NCBI GenBank assembly: GCA_003254905.1
Contig: QANU01002159.1
Coordinates: 210,769-274,768, forward strand
Source of the DNA: Nissolia schottii
Lineage: Eukaryota; Streptophyta; Magnoliopsida; Fabales; Fabaceae
Direction: 5' to 3'
Length of the DNA: 64,000 nt
The notes under the pieces were generated by a model that did not search any database, had not been told where the DNA came from, and saw nothing but the letters and a program-made list of their open reading frames with translations. Below, in pieces: positions 51,902-63,230 of this stretch. Numbering within the stretch: position 1 is the first letter of the stretch; the number at the start of each line of letters is the position of its first letter. The translations under genes were made by a program, and so were the position numbers.

Positions 51902-52452
51902 TTGTTTGGTCGAAGGCTACAAAGGCATTACTTCGTCCAAGAGAATTTGAGTTCTCATTGTTTTGTACCATGTTAATTGAGGCTTTAGGATTCTAGAAAA
52001 AGGCATTCATATGATGGCTCAATTCTTTGCGAGACGTGTTGCATCATATTTTGAAAGCAATCCTACAAAACTAGTTTATTTTATTTACAGAATACAAGAG
52101 TCATTGTTGGAACTTGGATATAATAGGTATAACTCACCCTTCTAAGAGTTAAATATATGTTGTATTGTTCTGATAAATAAGTTAATTACTACGTAAATTA
52201 GACTTAGAAACATTCATAACAACATTAAAAAAGAGTGCTGACATTTATCAGACATGTTTCATGTTCAACTTCATACATCAAGACCCTCCTCAGATTCTGC
52301 CATTAAGACTCTTTAATGCCATTTTGGCAAATTTAATTGACAATTCACAGTAAAACACCCTAATGATATATACTATATATATCAACAATGTGAGCCACCA
52401 TTTTGTCAATTTTGAAGACCAAACTTTCAATGCTGCAAAAGGGGGAGAAGCT

Positions 52453-55400
52453 CTACTCATCATCCTCCGGATCAAAATCCTTAATCTTCACATCAGCATC
52501 TTCTCCATACTGGATGCAGTTGTCAATTTGGGCCAGTACATACTTTATGCTGTAAAAGAGAGGAATCCATTAAGTACAAAACAAAATTGATCACTTTGTA
52601 ACTACCCTGGCAACAAAAGCTTAGAAAGAGTAGAAAGTGTTCATCTAGCTCTTTAAAGGATCAATTTGTTTATTTGAGTGTTGGACTTCATTGATCAAAG
52701 TAAATAGAAGTCTCCGTTCAGACTTCTAAAATTATTGTAATAAACCCACTTTCTAACCTTGTGAAAAATATATCAAGAATGAGTGTTTTGCAGTCCATCC
52801 ATCTTAATACTGGTACAGTTGTATTAAGGTTAAAATAAAGGATTTGGATCCTCTAAAGTAAGATCTCTCACTTTAAACGACAAAGTAAGGGATCTCACTA
52901 TTGAATCATTAAAATAAGAGTGAAACTCTTGCCCTAAAACAAATAGGTCAACATCCATTGAATCTTTCAACTATTATTTGAATTCAAATTCACACTAGCA
53001 AATCTGGCATTTGAATTCCATACCACAGCATAATTCCAATATCATAACATTTTGAAAGTGGATGACACCTACCGAAAAAAAAAATGGTATACTCATGCCT
53101 TATATGATTTAGTAATGTGTGAAGGTTGTAGAAGCCCAAGCATTAATTAGAGGTAGAGAGAAACCAACAAAGACTACAAGAAATTATTAAGGTGTGTTGA
53201 ATCAAATAAGATGGGAAATGATTTGATTTGCAAATCAATTCTCATATTTGGTATCTTAAGAAAATGGAACCAATTTGATTTCCTAAATATGAGAATTCAA
53301 TTTGCTTACACTAGAAATCCTATCATTTTTGCAACGATTTGCTTAGAATTGATTTTATTTTAACATAAGACTTTTTATTCCTATTCAACTAACTAAATTT
53401 ACATACTCTACCATCTTCATCAAATCAAACATATCAAATCTTATTATCATAAAAGACTATTTTACTCATCTTTTTTCCAAAAAATAAATTTTTTAAAAAT
53501 AAATTGACATAATTTTTTCTAAATTTTTTAAAATTTTCAAAAAATATAATTTTTTCATAAAAAAAATCTCAATATTTTTTCAATATTTTCTCCAATTTTT
53601 TTTCAAAAAAATATATTTTTTCAAAAAATTATTTTAATTTTTTTTAATTCCCATTTTAATAAGGGTAAAAATGTAAATTAATTAAATTAAATCAAATCAA
53701 TTCCTATTTTAATAAATTCCAAACATGGTAATTAATTTTTAAATAATTCCATATAATTGATTCCAAAGATGGTAATTGATTTGTAATTCAAATCATTTCA
53801 AATCAAATTTCCAATTTCATTTGATTCACAACCTTAAGGAACATTGAGGACCTGTTTGGTTGCAGAGAACGTTTTCTTTTTTCATTTTAATTACAAAAAA
53901 TGCCACATTATTTATTTTCATTCTATTTCCTATTTAGAAATTTTTGTGACATGAATATGCAACAACAATATCCTCAAAACTAAAAACTGAAAGAAAATGT
54001 GTCATTTTTGTAATTAATATTGAATATATATATATATATATATATGAAAACAAAAAACAGTTTTTTTTCAAACGAAAACACCCTTAGATTTTAATGGTTT
54101 GATTACGGTCATGAATCATGATTTACAATGGGGCACTAATGGCATCCTCTAATTGACGTGGCCAACCTCTACTAGTGAAACAAGACTTGGATATTTATTG
54201 ATCATGTAGACAATCAGATTAAGATTTCTTGGCAATTAAACTTATATTCTTCTTCCTACAAAATTCATATGGTAATTTCTATTTGTTTTGGCCAATAACC
54301 TAGAGAGGTAAGCCCTTTTGCGGGATAAAATATAAATGTGTTTATAATCATATTTCAAAACCCACAGCCAGTAGACATCCACAACCAAGAGTTTCCAGGA
54401 GCACAGGAAAAAATCAAGCTACAAGAGCCAAAATCTAAGTTCAACTTCATTTATTCTGCATTTTACCATTCAAGTTTAATATTTCAGCATCTTCAATGGC
54501 ATTTATTAATCCATTTCAATATTTCAGGCACTAGAGCAAAATTATATCCCTTACATGCAAACATGAGATCATTCATTACCCCAAAAACAGAACATAAGAT
54601 CATTCAACAATGGCGGAGATAAAAGACAGAGAGGAGTCTACCTTTTATTCTTCCTCAAGTCCAGTGGTATAAAACTCACCATGCTGTAATTATTTACCTG
54701 TTGCATAATGAACAAAGCAATAACTAAATATTCAAACTGATGGGAGATAAACCAAAATGTTGCAAAATTTAATCAATATTCATAGTAAGCCTCAAAGGTA
54801 AGACAATAATCAGGAATGATTGTTCCAAGATGGAATGATAATGGCAGAGATGGAGTGGAACATTCATTCCTTTGTAGGGTTTGCACGCAAATGATGAAAC
54901 CATCACTGCATTGCAATTATCTTTGCACAAAAAATGGAACAAGAATCATGTTCAAATGGAAACAAAAGCCCATAACAAATTCATGATTTCTACGCTAGTC
55001 CCAAGTTCCAGATGATAGCTTACAATCACATTTGTTGATATGTACCTCCTAATTCCAGGAAAGAAATCATTAAACTACAAATGCAATATGAAGATGAAGT
55101 ATATGCCTGAACATTGGGAGCCGATTTATGTTTTTCACTCATAGACACTTCCACACAGCAATAGGTATATTAGTGGGTCCAACCTCTTTTCCATTATTCA
55201 TCCTCTTCAATGTTTCTTTTACCTCAAACTCCTGGATTCTATAATGAAAAGTATAACTTTTGGTCCTCCTCTTTAGTGCTTAAACTATCATAGTGCAGTG
55301 TTCAGAGTATCAGAAGGCAAAAGGGAAAAAACATATACACTTACAAAATATTTAGATTGGATTACCCACCAGTTCAATCAAAGATTTATTCAGCTTTGCA

Positions 55401-57194
55401 AACTGAGGAGCCATCCTTTTATTCAATTCAGACAGTAAAAAGGTAGGCTCTGGATCCAAGAAACTAAGTGAAAGAAAAAATACATAAATAGATTAGAATT
55501 AAAATGAATAAAGTGATTAAAAGAAATTAAGTAAAGAAATTTAGTATCAGTACTTACTCTTCAACATCCCTTTTGTTAGGTACAAGGTCCATTTTCGAAA
55601 GGATATTAACATGCGGTAATTCAAGTTGAACCATTGCAGAAAGGCTTGCCATGCATCCACTAATAAATTTTGTCACATCTGTCATAAACTGGCAATGTTT
55701 TCAAACTATTAGAGTAAAAAAAAAAGATGATGAGAATAGCAACAAATATTTATGAAGGAATGGTAGAGAGTTGGTAGATTGAAGCATGATTTATGCACAA
55801 CTACCACAAACCTGTGAATCAAGTAAGTACACAGCGCAAACAGTAAAATTTTTACGTTTCAAATGTTCCACAAAATTCCGAAGCACTGGGACATGGGAAT
55901 AAAGTTCTATTTGACCTGCAAAACAAGTCGAAGGCTAAGTAGACTTACCAGAATTTGTCAGGACAAGTTTCAACCAGGAAACCTTGTTTACAAAAAAAAA
56001 AAAGAAAACGAAAAAAAATAGAAACAAACTAGCCAAGCAAAAAATATATTTTTAGTTGCTATCTTGCATACTCGTGCAAGTGCATTTATACCAATAGTAT
56101 CACCTCCCAATCAAAATTTCTGATAATTGTAGCATTTGGACCCTAAGACATATAAAATAAAAATAAGAGATGAGCATGAGTACCAGGGCAGTCAAAAACA
56201 ATGTAATCATCATCTAAATAATTGTCCAGTTCCTCATCGAGCCAATCATCCAGGCTATCTTCAAGGTGTCTAAATATGATTGCTAAGGCAACAAAATTTT
56301 AAATCAAATTTTTTAAAATGGCAACAGACAGTAAATATATACAAGACAAAGGTAAACATAGAAACAGGTATAAGTAATTTATACTAGCAAACAAAATCTC
56401 AATCGAAAGGCTAAGGCAGCATGGCATAGACAAAGATGCAGGCCTACTATTTCAGACAAGGTTGTAAAGATAAAACAAAATTTAGAAGACAAAAGAAAAG
56501 GATACTCCATGCAATATATAAGACCGCCATTAGGACCTAATCCAAGTTCCTCCATAACATCATCCAAGGAAATAAGTTCCCTTATATCTGCATCATCTCA
56601 AACTAAAATAGTTAGGCTCCACAAAACCAAGCAACTGAACCCACAAAAGTAATAAATGCACATTTTATTTTACCCATTGCCACAGGATAGTCAAAATTTT
56701 CAGCAGCAGGGTCCAAGTTCGCAATATGTATCGTACGCCGTGCAGTGACGCAATGTTCATACAAACTCGAGCAATACGTGGACTAATTGTGAAAACAAAA
56801 TGAACACTCTCATAAGTATCTCTAAAGATTCACAACCAAGCATCATTCCACTAGCCACTAGGTAGAGTCGACTACTTGGATTAGATGAAGCTATAATAGA
56901 GAAATTCTCATGTGCTCCCAAAGCAAGAGAAAAAGTCTTTGCTCTATTTCCTAATTTTAATTCACTATTTGACACATCAACTTTGTTAGTCATTGTTTTT
57001 AATATTAAAAAAAAATAGCTAAAGTGTCAAATAGTAAACAATACATAGCAAAACTTTTATCTTGCCCTACAAGCACCTAAGAAATTCTTCGCCCTAGTGT
57101 CCTATCTTAAATAACCAAACAATTGAAGCAATGCAGTCAATTTAATTACCTTGCCACTACCAGCTGGACCTATAACAAGTTGTGCATAAGGCAT
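52453..57194 (-). CDS. GPN3: GPN-loop GTPase 3 (RNA polymerase assembly factor)
   Basis: Exons: 57194-57150, 56782-56674, 56587-56506, 56269-56184, 55915-55812, 55688-55558, 55463-55370, 54697-54642 and 52549-52453; 267 residues, stop included in the last exon. Every intron is GT-AG and phases agree. Features in order: P-loop GPAGSGKST near the N-terminus, [22 protein letters not shown] with the diagnostic Gly-Pro-Asn loop, [18 protein letters not shown] (the G3-like motif), NILSKMDL (the guanine-specificity region, KMD), and the acidic tail [11 protein letters not shown]. In eukaryotes, GPN3 works with GPN1 in assembly and nuclear import of RNA polymerase II. The last intron is 2.1 kb and contains a MITE (53191-53833). 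Introns 1 also carries a foldback. No defect seen. Confidence 0.96.
53191..53833. mobile_element. 643-bp MITE in the last intron of GPN3
   Basis: Left end GGTGTGTTGAATCAAATAAG and inverted right end GGTTGTGAATCAAATGAAAT match over about 45 bases. TTAA flanks both sides at 53187-53190 and 53834-53837. The interior is very AT-rich. TTAA or TAA/TTA duplication would fit piggyBac or Harbinger; the superfamily is open. Confidence 0.78.
53850..54085. repeat. Second small foldback-like repeat in GPN3 intron 8
   Basis: GTTTGGTTGCAGAGAACG on the left and, inverted, GGGTGTTTTCGTTTGAAAA on the right resemble each other and enclose a TA microsatellite at about 54024-54045. Limits are approximate. Confidence 0.4.
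56915..57080. repeat. Foldback in GPN3 intron 1
   Basis: AGCAAGAGAAAAAGTCTTTG and CACTATTTGACAC on the left recur inverted on the right (about 57020-57072). Shares the CACTATTTGACA-like core with the foldback at 32768-32907. Confidence 0.5.
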
Positions 57195-58143
57195 GATGTC
57201 CTTTATCAAATTCCAAGCAATTCCCCCTTCTCAAAGATCACAAAGAGCAAAGACAATTGACAGCGCGAAAGGAAGCAAGAACTGCAACAGTAATGTAAGC
57301 AGTGCACCAAACAGTGATGGCGAACAAGAAGTTCAGGAAATCAGTGTAGTCCATAAACAGGGCACCCCAAGTAGATAGCAGAGACACTAAAAGAAAGCCT
57401 GAATATTATTATTACCAAATATCAAACCCAAATCAAAACAAATAAAAAAAGAAAATGCTTCTTACCCAGTTGTAGTTATTCACTCAAAAAATAAATCACA
57501 AATAAAACCCTACTTTGCTGGTTTTCTCGTCAATTGCACAGAAAACCAAATGAAAATGAAAACAGAGACAGCAATTGCATATGCATGCCCAAAATTTCAA
57601 CTTGAGGGTTTCTTGTGGCAATGCTCAATCCACAAACTATACGGCCATTAAAAGTTTGAAATTTAAGAGTGAAATCCAAATTCATACCACACACTAGTCA
57701 ATGAGAACTGAAATTTCTTAGCATAGACCATAAAAATTAAACCAAAAATGTCGATTTCTTTTTTATTTAATTTAAAAGAGAATAGAGAAGAAGAAAAAGA
57801 GGAGCAAGAAGAAAAGGAATGGTGGCATACCACATCAAATTGTTGAATGAACAGATAATGAGACTGAATGTAATACGATCATGGCAACAATCAGATGTAT
57901 AGAGAGAGGGCTACAAAGAATTATAGCAGGGTTTTTGACTTCATGTGGGTTTTAGCTATTAAAGCATGTAGAGAGTAAAGTAGAGCTACTCATTATTTAA
58001 AAATATTTAATGAAAATTATAAAATAACGAATTTTATTCATTATATATGTATAATACACTAGGATTAGTCTAAATACATTCGAAAGGATTAGTATTTTTC
58101 CCTAGTAATAATAAGATTAGCCTTCTACCATCTTTTTTATAAT
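57195..58143. other. 5' UTR and upstream region of GPN3
   Basis: The leader of GPN3 should lie here; a CATACCACATCAAATTG-like junction near 57830 could be an upstream exon edge. No other gene is visible. Confidence 0.4.
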
Positions 58144-58664
58144 GGGGTCATGCTCATTTTGGTCCTTGAATGTGTGAACTCAAGTCACTTCGATCCTTAA
58201 AATTCAAAATTTAACTTTTTAATTCCTGAAATTGTAAGTTGTAGGTCAAATTAGTCCTTCAGTTGATTATCATTACTGTATTGTCACATTTTTGTTGATT
58301 TCTCACATTAAAGGGGACAATAACAACAATTAAGACTGCTAATGAGTTGTAGTTGCACTTGAAACTGCAAATGAGGTCGCCAGAACAATTACGGTGGTAA
58401 ATAAAGCTTCAATAACAACTAAGATTTGTAGCTCCAAGTGCCGTCACAGCTGTAGTTTTAGCCTTTAGTGTTGCCACACAGTCTTTATTTTTATCACATT
58501 CTCATTTAATGCAAAAAATTAGTGAAAATATGACAATACAATAATGATAATGAATTGAGAGACTAATTTAACCTGCAATTTACAATTTCAATGATTAAAA
58601 AGCCAGATTTTGAATTTCAATGGCTTAGGCTTACACTTTCAGGGACCGAAATGAACATTTCCCC
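58144..58664. mobile_element. Long-TIR foldback MITE (Mutator-like), copy 2
   Basis: Same family as 2703-3339: ends GGGGTCATGCTCATTTTGG and, inverted, GGGGAAATGTTCATTTCGG, with long internal inverted arms. Flanking 10-bp stretches 58134-58143 (TTTTTATAAT) and 58665-58674 (TTTTAATAAT) differ at one base, consistent with an old target duplication. 521 bp, no coding. Confidence 0.82.
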
Positions 58665-58989
58665 TTTTAATAATAGATGCTAACTCAACTTTCTCTATGT
58701 TAGAATTATCTAATAAGTCTAAGTGGGCTGCACCCAACTGTGAATTTTAGTTTTGATAAAAATAAATAGAAAAAAGGGGGTTGACTCATGATTCAGATAG
58801 TATGTGTTTGAGCCTATTATTGTGGTCTAATTTGTGGGTTGGATATCTGTAATTGATTAATGTGGATAATGGTATATGTTTTAACCCATCAGCCCATGAT
58901 GAAAGGGTACTAGGACTCCTAACTATTTACCCCTCTGTAATCACTTGACTAATAGACAACAGCTCCACAACTCACCCCAATGAGAGATG

Positions 58990-59580
58990 TGTCAGGAGTG
59001 TGAGAGCTACAGACTCACGTTTGCAGGGAGTTCACAACACTGGGTCAAGGATCAAGTTGTCATCAACAAGTATGTTTGGTGTTCTAATTTCATGTAATTC
59101 ATTTGTACAATTTTTTTATAATTTAGTGTATCCACTTATCCAATTCATCATCCTCATTTCCCCAACATGGAGTTTATTTTCATGTTGGCTTTTAACCGCC
59201 CAACACCTAGTTCCATATAACATCGTCGATCTTACAGTTGTGAGGTAAAATTTTCCCTAAAACTTGAGTGGTACACTTTTATCACATAAAACCCCTTGAG
59301 TACTCCTCCATTTCAGCCACCCAACTTGAGATACTTGAACCCTATAATTTGTGGTAAAGTATCGCCCACAATTTTCACCTTTAAGTTAGAACATGACCCC
59401 TCTTGTTAAACTTATATTCCATATGTTTTGTCTTACTTTTGCTTATTTGAAAGCCATGTGCGTCCAAAGCTTGTCCTAGTTCTAACTTTCCATTTAACTC
59501 TTCTCTCAATTCTCCTACCAGAACTATATCATATGCAAAAAATCATACATCGCGGCACCAATTCTTGAAGACTATGAACT
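58990..59580 (-). pseudogene. RTE-type LINE reverse transcriptase remnant
   Basis: On the minus strand from about 59570 the frame reads DIVLVGELREELNGKLELGQ, ALDAHGFQISKSKTKHME and YKFNKRGHVLT, the RT palm region of plant RTE elements; the FADD motif is altered to FAYD. Further pieces continue to about 59000 with stops. A dead, 5'-truncated copy starting at about 59580. Confidence 0.75.
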
Positions 59581-59972
59581 TAAAGTTGACCAATGGTGCA
59601 AACCAACTCCGGTGCCCAATCATGCATCCTGGCCTTGTTCTTCAAAGCAAAAGCAGCCATTTCCTTTAACTTGTCATCAAAAACATATTGGATATCTCCC
59701 TCTTGCTTGGATGTTGAACACCTCACTAATCCAGAGATGTGGGTAATGTCGTTTGCAAGAAGATACTTGCGACTACAAACCACAGCTGGCCTTGAAGTAG
59801 CCCAAGGGAACAGTGCTACAGCAGCCTGCTCTAGCAAGTCCTGGGGATGCAGTGGCTCCATGGTTGAGAAGGTCTCAATCAGTGGCAGCCTCGATATTAG
59901 AGAGAAATTTGAGAGAGTTTGGTGATTGCTTTGGGAGAGGGAACGTTGAACAATTAGAGAGAAGAAAGGCAT
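59580..59972 (-). pseudogene. DUF7086-like protein gene, cut short next to an RTE insertion
   Basis: The open frame has ATGs at 59972 and 59861; the second (MEPLHPQDLLEQAAVAL) fits the family start better. It reads ALFPWATSRPAVV, SRKYLLANDITHISG, VRCSTSKQEG and ALKNKARMHDWAPE, resembling plant proteins I remember as DUF7086 (which have LLAKNVTHISGDVRC and NKxxMHDRAPE). It stops at IGQL, about where RTE-like sequence begins, so the C-terminal half with Cys-rich motifs is absent. The CxxC in VRC is also lost. Function unknown. Confidence 0.5.
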
Positions 59973-60517
59973 GCTGGATTGTGTAAAAGTGCGTTATTGA
60001 ATTATGTGGGAAATACAATGTTTATTATATAAATCAGTGAGAAAGAGACGTCACATGACTAACATGTGGGCCTTCTTAACAGATAGTAACTAACTGAAAT
60101 GCTAAGGCTATAACTGACATAATTGGCATTAAGTAACTATTGGATATACATCTATTAAATAATAATGAGGAATGGTTTGTTTAGATAATAATAGGCATGA
60201 TGCTGTTACCTGACAAATAATGTAGTGTTAGTTTTAACTTTACGCTAAGAACCTAAGATATATTTAAGAGCAAAACAATATATAAACCCCATAAACAGAA
60301 TCAATTTGCTGTTGGAAATTAAAAAAACTCAGAGCAGTAGAATGCTAAAATAGTAATATTTCAGTAAAAATGATCTACTAAGGAACTACCACCATTGCAG
60401 TCTGAAAATAATTTGGATCAAAACCTATTACAAGTGCAAAGAGAGCAAGTTGCATTTAGTTTAAACTCAAAAGCGAGCAATGTTCTTACCCTTAAATCTC
60501 ACTAGGGTCTTTATTTG
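59973..60517. other. Intergenic DNA, no gene seen
   Basis: AT-rich; should include the upstream region of the DUF7086-like frame. Confidence 0.4.
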
Positions 60518-62172
60518 TCACTGCAACTTCCAGTAAATGTGCACAGCTTGAGTCCTGGTCACAAATTAAAGAAATTAATACACCAGATATACAAGAGATA
60601 AATCAGATTAAAAATTAAAATTAACAAGAGTTTCAACAATAAATTATAACTCAACCTCTGAAGAAATTTAACACTATCTAAGTCATCTCCAAGTATGTCA
60701 CTGTCATCCTCACTGACTACAGCATCAAGGGAAGTGTCTCCAATTTCTTCACCTACTGTGTTTCTGAAACAAGAATAAATAAATAAATAAATATTTCAAT
60801 TATTAGTCCAAGAGAATCTAATGAGCCCGATAACGTTAACATTCATCAAGGATTTAAATGCAGGTAAACAACAACAATAGCCAAGAAAATATCAAATCCA
60901 TCCATAGTTTTTCTTATATAATGAATTTTCACGGTGCTTTTTGCCTCAAGAAGAAGGACAAAAGGTACATTCATGCTAGAAAAACACCTTTCATGGCTAA
61001 TCCTTATGAAAGGACAAGTCATCTACTCACTTCTAGGGTTTGGGGGAACCTCAAATAAATGACAAATGAAAGGAAATGGAGATAAACATAAGTCATATTA
61101 GACAAGCATGCCAAAGAATGAATCTTTACCTTCCCTGTACCAATAATCTTCTGGTGTGAAAATAAACAGACCAGCAAGAAATCATAATTGAAATGGAACA
61201 TTAGTGTGAGCAAAATTCTGGACCTAATAATTGCAAGATATAAAAAACTGTAAATCAAGTAAAACATGGCACCTACCTCCATACCAAATCAAGTTAACAA
61301 GTGAGGCAGAGATCATGTTTAGTGATATTCCAAATTTGATTGATTAAAGACACAAGCCAGGGAAAGGGAGGGAATAAAGCATTCACCTTGCAACCTATGT
61401 TGCACAGATACCTGCACCGGGTATGTATACAAGGTACAATTTTTTTTTTTGAAAAATTGGGATACAGGTACGCCAAATATAAATATAAAATTTTAATTAA
61501 TTTCATATAAAAAAAATTACAAGATAACTAAAAGAAACATAACAATTTCAACATTTAAATAAAACTAAATTATTCAACGCTACATCTCAAATTCAAAGAA
61601 AACATACTAAATTTAACATAAAATAAGCTAACTTGTTCAACATTACATCTCAAATTCAAAGAAATCATGTTAAATTTAACAAAAATAAGCTAAATTGTTC
61701 AGTATTACATCTCAAAACAAGAACATAGCAATCAAATGGGACAGAGCAAATTTGGGATACAGTAGCATACAGGGTCCTCACAACAACAGAACAAAGTACA
61801 GGGGAAAAAAGGAAATATAGAAACACAACACCAACACACCAAACAACCCACGGCACAAGAAAAAACCAAAATCATATTTATTTAATTCTTTCTTAAAAAA
61901 ATAGATGAAGAGAAGAGAAAGTTGGAGCAGTGCAAACCTTGGGGGAGAAGAAGAGTAGAAGCGGATTGAAGGAGAAGACGAAGGTCGCCGGAACGGGAAC
62001 TCCCCGTAACTCGCTGGATGCAACTCTGACGGAGAAGAAGGGAACGGACAAGGTCGCTTCGTGCTGCCTTTGAAGGTCTTTCCGACGGCCGCCGGAGAAG
62101 AGCAGGACTCGCAAGAGGAAGGGCCGGAGAAGAAGAGGAGAGGCGAATTGCTTTCCTGTATGCTTTCGGCAA
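60518..62172 (-). CDS. Unrecognised gene model, exons partly supported
   Basis: Supported exons: 60763-60656 coding for GEEIGDTSLDAVVSEDDSD, then DLDSVKFLQR, and 60554-60518 joined in phase to end TQAVHIYWKLQ and stop. An upstream exon may be 62172-61938, opening MPKAYRKAIRLSSSSPALP with an Arg/Ser-rich leader of organelle-targeting style. A 21-base micro-exon at about 61153-61133 (between AG and GT) and one near 61265 are possible. Joining phases between the first and the acidic exon are not resolved. I do not recognise the product. The first part could also be a UTR. The acidic 60763-60656 exon is the firmest. Confidence 0.35.
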
Positions 62173-62649
62173 GACGAGGCCTAGTAATAGGGTTTTAGGT
62201 TTACTTTTCCCTTATTGCTTAATCATTCCAACTCCAAATACTACCTCTACTATAAATAAAAAATAGACTTAAATATATTTTTATTCTCTAATAAATTTTA
62301 AATTTTATTTTTATATTTTTTATTAAAAATTATTTTTCATAAATGTTTAGTAGTTAACAAATTAACAAGATGGTGGTAAGGATGAAAATTTTACTAAAAA
62401 AATTTATAAAAAATAATTTTTAATAAAATAATTTATGATAAATAAAACACAAAAGTCAATAATAGCAAAAAAGAAGCCAGGAAAGGAGAAGAAAGAAGAA
62501 GACAAAAGAGATTTTAGAAGCAAGAGAAGGCCAAACAAATTAAAAAAAGACCTTGCCTTTTATAAATTGCTTGCCTTTTATAAACTGGCAACAATGCCAA
62601 ATGGTTTCCTTCCCAAAATCATCATTGCTTCTCGAATCACGCGCCCTAG
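62173..62649. other. Intergenic DNA upstream of the unrecognised gene
   Basis: Contains AT-rich sequence and an A/G-rich stretch from 62460 to 62545; nothing more is supported. Confidence 0.35.
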
Positions 62650-63230
62650 GGAAGGGAAATTGCCACCCTAAGGTACACGTGGCAAGACAAGAGAGGTCCA
62701 ATTTCCCTTGCGTCAGCATGTCAAATCACACAACAATCGAGGAGACGCCAACCTAATCCGCCCAATGCATACCCGACATGGGAGCACCCGCAAAACGAAT
62801 AACTACAACAACTCAACTCACATCGCATGGCTAAGCCACGCAGTCCGAGCTGGGATGGCTCTTGTTATGAACTAGGCCCAAAGACCTTACCCAGGAACCA
62901 TCCTGGTCCATGGATCATGGGCCTCTAGTCCAGGAAGCCCACACGGACCCACCCGAATTAAAGTCCTATCTGCTAGTTACACAAAGAAATCCTCAGTCTG
63001 AGAGGAAATTCCGCCACTCATGGCGTTCCTCGGAACCCAGAGAAAAATCCGGAATTATGACCCTATCCCTAGCATACATCTCGGTCCCCATAAAACTCAC
63101 CTTAGGTGTAAAAGAGACCAATCTCGCCAGGTATGGCCTAGAACCCTTCTATCTCGATCCTACACTTCTATCCAACCTTTACTCACTTGAGCGTCAGAGT
63201 CCTTGTAGGTACACCTGTAACACCCTAGCT
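62650..63230. repeat. LTR-like fragment (gypsy style)
   Basis: GC-richer DNA ending CTTGAGCGTCAGAGTCCTTG near 63210 resembles the ends of legume gypsy LTRs that have TTGAGCGTCGGAG. The 107-residue plus frame within it has no domain. No partner LTR is visible, partly because the window ends. Confidence 0.5.

Noticed and set aside
57193-57378. Plus-strand frame opposite the first GPN3 exon
   Set aside because: Antisense to the start exon and leader of GPN3; no family.
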